Positions 61,165 through 64,000 of a DNA stretch of 64,000 nt are shown piece by piece. The translations under genes and the position numbers were made by a program. The DNA is from JAHBXL01 sp964409775. GTDB lineage: Bacteria; Planctomycetota; Phycisphaerae; Phycisphaerales; UBA1924. The notes beneath the pieces were generated by a model that saw only the letters and a list, made by a program, of their open reading frames with translations, was not told where the DNA came from and searched no databases. The stretch lies in the NCBI GenBank assembly GCA_964409775.1, contig CAYPEI010000006.1, positions 1-64,000 on the forward strand, given 5' to 3'. Positions within the stretch are counted from its first letter, which is position 1, and the number at the start of each line of letters is the position of its first letter.

Positions 61165-63564
61165 TCAATACGACTTGACACTACTCGCAACCGCTCCTTC
61201 AAACCCCTGGGCCTCGGCGACGAACAGGCCCGAGTCCGAATCCATCGCTCTCCCCAATCTCGCGCTCAGGTCCGTGAGTTCTCCGGCTGTGCGAGCGCCG
61301 ATGTACGCATGGGAACGCCACTCAGATACAACAGTGTCGCGACCTTGAATGCGACGCGCAACCACTTCCCCTTCCCACGGCTTATCGGTGTCGTTCACGG
61401 CGAACAGCCTCTGTGAGCCCTCGACCGCGTGAATCGAGAGCAGCCGAGGCGACATCGCCCGCCTGGCCGTCGACCACAGCGGCTTTCGCCGCCCCGCCGC
61501 GTCGATCGCCGACCACGAGTGCCCCGCCCAGCAGTCGTTGAGTTGCCAGAACAGCACGCCGCCACAGCGCGGCCGGTTGACGCGGTGCCACTCGATGCCG
61601 CGCCCGACAGTTCGCGCCTGCAGTTCCTGCACACACTCCAGCCACGACCTGAACCCGGCTTCGCTCTCGCTCGCGTTCGCGAGAAGCCTCGCGGCGGACT
61701 GGCTGCCGAGCACCGCGACCATGAGCGCGTTGTACCAGCGTTCATCGCCTCCCGGTCCACGTTGTCGCCGCGAGAGTTCCCTGAGGAATCCCGCTCCGAA
61801 CTCCGCGTCGATCTGTTCAAGCAGAGTTTGCAGATTCGACGGACTCTGCTGCCCGAACTCAGAGCAGAACCGTACCGCTCCGCCCGACGTCGGCGCGCGG
61901 AAGCCCTCCTTCCATGCGTCGACCTCCCATGTGTGCCGGTCACCATGGTCTGCATCGAGAACATCACGCTGGACACCGTGCCCGTCAACACCCGACCACG
62001 GGCTGTTCGGCCAGTAGGGGCGAGTCGGATCGATCTCCCTGCACAATCGCGGCAACAGATCCAGCCAGAATCCGCGGCCCCACGTCTGCCCCGTCTTCAA
62101 CCGTTCCTTCCAGCCCCACTTCTCATGACCCCAGAAGTTCTCGTTGCCGCCGCACCAGAGCGCCACGCTCGGATGCGCGGACAACCGCGCAATCTGGTGC
62201 CGCGCTTCTCGCGCGATCAGGCCGCTCTCGCCGCCGTACGGCGCTTCCTCCGGGTACGTCCCGCAACTGAACATGAAGTCCTGCCACACCAGCATGCCGC
62301 GGCGGTCGCATTCGTCGTAGAAGCACTTCGGCTCGTACAGCCCGCCTCCCCACACCCGGAACATGTTGGCATTCATCTCCGCCGCATCACGGATTCGCTC
62401 GCGAATGACCTCCTCCCCCGCGTAGCCGGCAAAAAGCCCTTCGGGGATCCAGTTCGCCCCCTGGCAGAACACCGGCGCGCCGTTCACACGCAGCGTGAAC
62501 GCCGAGCCCCAGCCATCCGGCGAAGTCTCGAGCGTGACCATGCGGAGACCGATGCGCCCGTGCCATTCATCGAGCGCGGCATCGCCACCCGTCAGCCGCA
62601 CCCGGACGCCATATCGCGGCCGCTCCTCAGCCGCACTCTGCGGGCCATAGCCCCGCGGCCACCACAGCGAGGGCTCCGTAACTGTCAGCACCGCTGCACC
62701 CGTCGCACGCGGCGCAGCGCCGCCCGTCAGCACGCAATCGCCCCGCGCCACGATGCCCCGCCCGTGCGGATCGTGCAATGTGATGGCCGCCCGCAAAGGA
62801 CCTGAGCACCCCGCATCGACAACCGCGTCCACGTACACGCAGATCTCGGCGTGTTCGGCATCGGCTCGCAGCACCAGCGGACGAACATGCTCGATCCTCG
62901 CGCCGCTCCACTTCTCGATTGTCCCCTCGCCCGCGATGCCAACGGTCGCGACCTTCGGCCCCCAGTCCCAGCCAAGGTTGCATGCCGGCTTGCGGATGAA
63001 CACAAACGGGTCCCACCCAATCTGATCACCGTTGAACGGCCGAGTTCCAAGGCGGTCTTGCTCCGCACGGACATGCAGCAGCGGCGGCACAAAGCGGATC
63101 GAGAGTTCGTTCCGCCCCGCGCGGATCGCCTGATCGACTCCAAACCGGTGCGGGAAGAAGAAACTCTCGGCCCGACCGACGGTCTGCCCGTTCAAAGAAA
63201 CCTCGGCAACGGTGTCGAGCCCGTCCAGGACGAGTTCGAGGTGATCCGCCCCACCCGCGCTCGGAGACGACGATGCGTGCGGGGTTTCCGCCCAGTCGAA
63301 CGTGCAGCAATACTCCCACTCTGTGCGGCCGATCCACTGCAGTCGCTCTTCCGCATCGGCGTGGTCGGGCGACTCGATCAGCCCGGCCCCGATCAGAGCA
63401 TGGTGCACACAGCCGGGCACACGGCCCGGCACGCCGCGGGCCAGGTCGGAACGAAACTCGGCTGTGTCATATCGAGTGCCGGACGGAAGCCCGACCGATT
63501 CAATGTCCACCGCCCGCACCGTCCACGGGCATACCGCCAGAGAAATGACCCGCGTCGCCGCCAT
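61165..63564 (-). CDS. GH2 beta-mannosidase
   Basis: 799 residues from the ATG at 63564; no signal peptide, so cytoplasmic. Domains in order: sugar-binding (WEYCCTFDW, LVLDGLDTVAEVSLNGQTVG), immunoglobulin-like, TIM barrel. Catalytic acid/base in VALWCGGNENFWG (Glu about 475) and nucleophile in FCSEFGQQS (Glu about 567), with MFRVWGGGLYE and MLVWQDFMFSCGTYP typical of the mannosidase branch of GH2. It would release mannose from beta-mannosides; the convergent importer may supply them. Confidence 0.9.
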   Translation of the reverse strand: MAATRVISLAVCPWTVRAVDIESVGLPSGTRYDTAEFRSDLARGVPGRVPGCVHHALIGAGLIESPDHADAEERLQWIGRTEWEYCCTFDWAETPHASSSPSAGGADHLELVLDGLDTVAEVSLNGQTVGRAESFFFPHRFGVDQAIRAGRNELSIRFVPPLLHVRAEQDRLGTRPFNGDQIGWDPFVFIRKPACNLGWDWGPKVATVGIAGEGTIEKWSGARIEHVRPLVLRADAEHAEICVYVDAVVDAGCSGPLRAAITLHDPHGRGIVARGDCVLTGGAAPRATGAAVLTVTEPSLWWPRGYGPQSAAEERPRYGVRVRLTGGDAALDEWHGRIGLRMVTLETSPDGWGSAFTLRVNGAPVFCQGANWIPEGLFAGYAGEEVIRERIRDAAEMNANMFRVWGGGLYEPKCFYDECDRRGMLVWQDFMFSCGTYPEEAPYGGESGLIAREARHQIARLSAHPSVALWCGGNENFWGHEKWGWKERLKTGQTWGRGFWLDLLPRLCREIDPTRPYWPNSPWSGVDGHGVQRDVLDADHGDRHTWEVDAWKEGFRAPTSGGAVRFCSEFGQQSPSNLQTLLEQIDAEFGAGFLRELSRRQRGPGGDERWYNALMVAVLGSQSAARLLANASESEAGFRSWLECVQELQARTVGRGIEWHRVNRPRCGGVLFWQLNDCWAGHSWSAIDAAGRRKPLWSTARRAMSPRLLSIHAVEGSQRLFAVNDTDKPWEGEVVARRIQGRDTVVSEWRSHAYIGARTAGELTDLSARLGRAMDSDSGLFVAEAQGFEGAVASSVKSY

Positions 63565-63677
63565 CGGGTGGAGCTTAGGAGTTCTGCAAACTCGGCTGCG
63601 TGCACCCGGCTCATGACTGGCCGGATGCAAACGGCGTGCAGAACGCGGCGCGCTCCCGAACCAACAAGCCGGGAGCA

Positions 63678-64000
63678 TCAGATCGCCCCGCCCGCAGCCA
63701 CTTCGGCCTGGTGCCGCCTCGGCTCCCGCATCCACAGCCACCCCAGCAACGCGGCGACGCCCAGCCACGCCACCGAGACGCCAACCGCCACCGGCGCGAT
63801 GATCGTCGCCGCCCAGCCCAGCGCCTTGAACGCGGGCTGGGTCCATCCGCCGATCATGTCGCCCGTGCGATACACGAATGTGTCAATGAACGTCTTGGCC
63901 TTGTACCGCGCATCGGCGCTCAGCCCCGCGAACAGCAACTCCCGCACGGGCCGGTCGATCGCGTAGTGGAGGCCGCGCCGGAAGACCTGGAACACCGCCA
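63678..64000 (-). CDS. C-terminus of an NTT/MFS-type transporter (partial)
   Basis: About 107 residues visible, the 5' part beyond the right edge. Contains VFRRGLHYAIDRPVRELLFAGLSADARYKAKTFIDTFVYRTGDMIGGW, matching the C-terminal region of NTT (ATP/ADP translocase)-like transporters, followed by a last helix pair and a basic tail. Substrate unknown. Confidence 0.7.
   Translation of the reverse strand, partial: AVFQVFRRGLHYAIDRPVRELLFAGLSADARYKAKTFIDTFVYRTGDMIGGWTQPAFKALGWAATIIAPVAVGVSVAWLGVAALLGWLWMREPRRHQAEVAAGGAI

Overview
The window is about 64 kb of dense, high-GC bacterial chromosome. Short gaps, frequent ATGA/TGATG start-stop overlaps and long one-strand runs are typical throughout. 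The most likely source is a flagellated planctomycete of the Phycisphaerae type. This is inferred from the high GC, from secreted proteins with PEP-CTERM-like tails (small-residue hydrophobic stretch followed by an Arg cluster), and from a pseudopilin/secretin operon next to large proteins with few known relatives. No 16S rRNA or other phylogenetic marker is present, so the assignment is tentative. No tRNA, rRNA, CRISPR array or insertion sequence was seen.

Layout. (1) 1-7324, plus strand: the end of a type II secretion (or related pseudopilus) operon. It holds a Gly-rich pseudopilin tail, GspK, a GspL/PilN-like protein, a GspM/PilO-like protein, a GspC-like protein and the secretin GspD, every junction overlapping. 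A lipoprotein gene follows. (2) 8799-10813, plus strand: two tandem paralogous secreted proteins with PEP-CTERM-like tails. The first has a good sigma70-type promoter, a strong Shine-Dalgarno and a strong terminator. (3) 10830-19982, minus strand: an FAH-family enzyme, an unknown anchored protein, and a peptide-type ABC importer (oppA-B-C-unknown-D-F) with an unknown 136-residue protein coupled between oppC and oppD. (4) 20144-25563, minus strand: DUF4097-like lipoprotein, M3 oligopeptidase, zinc-ribbon membrane protein, unknown exported protein, folK. (5) 25566-55892, minus strand: a flagellar supercluster of about 30 kb in the ancestral fla order. From upstream it runs TPR protein, flgN, histidine kinase, NtrC-type regulator, flgB, flgC, fliE, fliF, fliG, fliH, fliI, fliJ, ylxF/motE, fliK, flgD, TIGR02530 gene, flgE, motA-like, fliL, fliN, fliO, fliP, fliQ, fliR, flhB, flhA, flhF, flhG, a two-helix membrane protein, and a fliA/whiG sigma factor closed by a strong terminator. 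(6) 56049-63564: an RDD-domain membrane protein (minus), divergent from a sugar ABC importer (binding protein and two permeases, plus) that converges on a GH2 beta-mannosidase (minus). (7) 63678-64000: the C-terminus of a probable NTT-type nucleotide transporter running off the edge.

Most notable points. Two tandem DnaA-box-like sequences lie just upstream of a TATAAT promoter for the flagellar sigma factor. Three sigma28-like promoters share TCAA-N16/17-NCCGATA, in front of fliL, the motA-like gene and the TPR-flgN operon. A near-consensus -24/-12 site precedes flgB, directly downstream of a sigma54-activator gene. fliM and motB are absent from their usual places, and the motA-like protein lacks its first membrane helix. 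Small uncharacterised proteins are embedded by translational coupling or position in the opp operon and the flagellar operon. I did not find a clearly novel multi-gene system. The best leads for new biology are the regulatory wiring and unusual motor gene set of the flagellar cluster, and the unknown proteins inside known operons.
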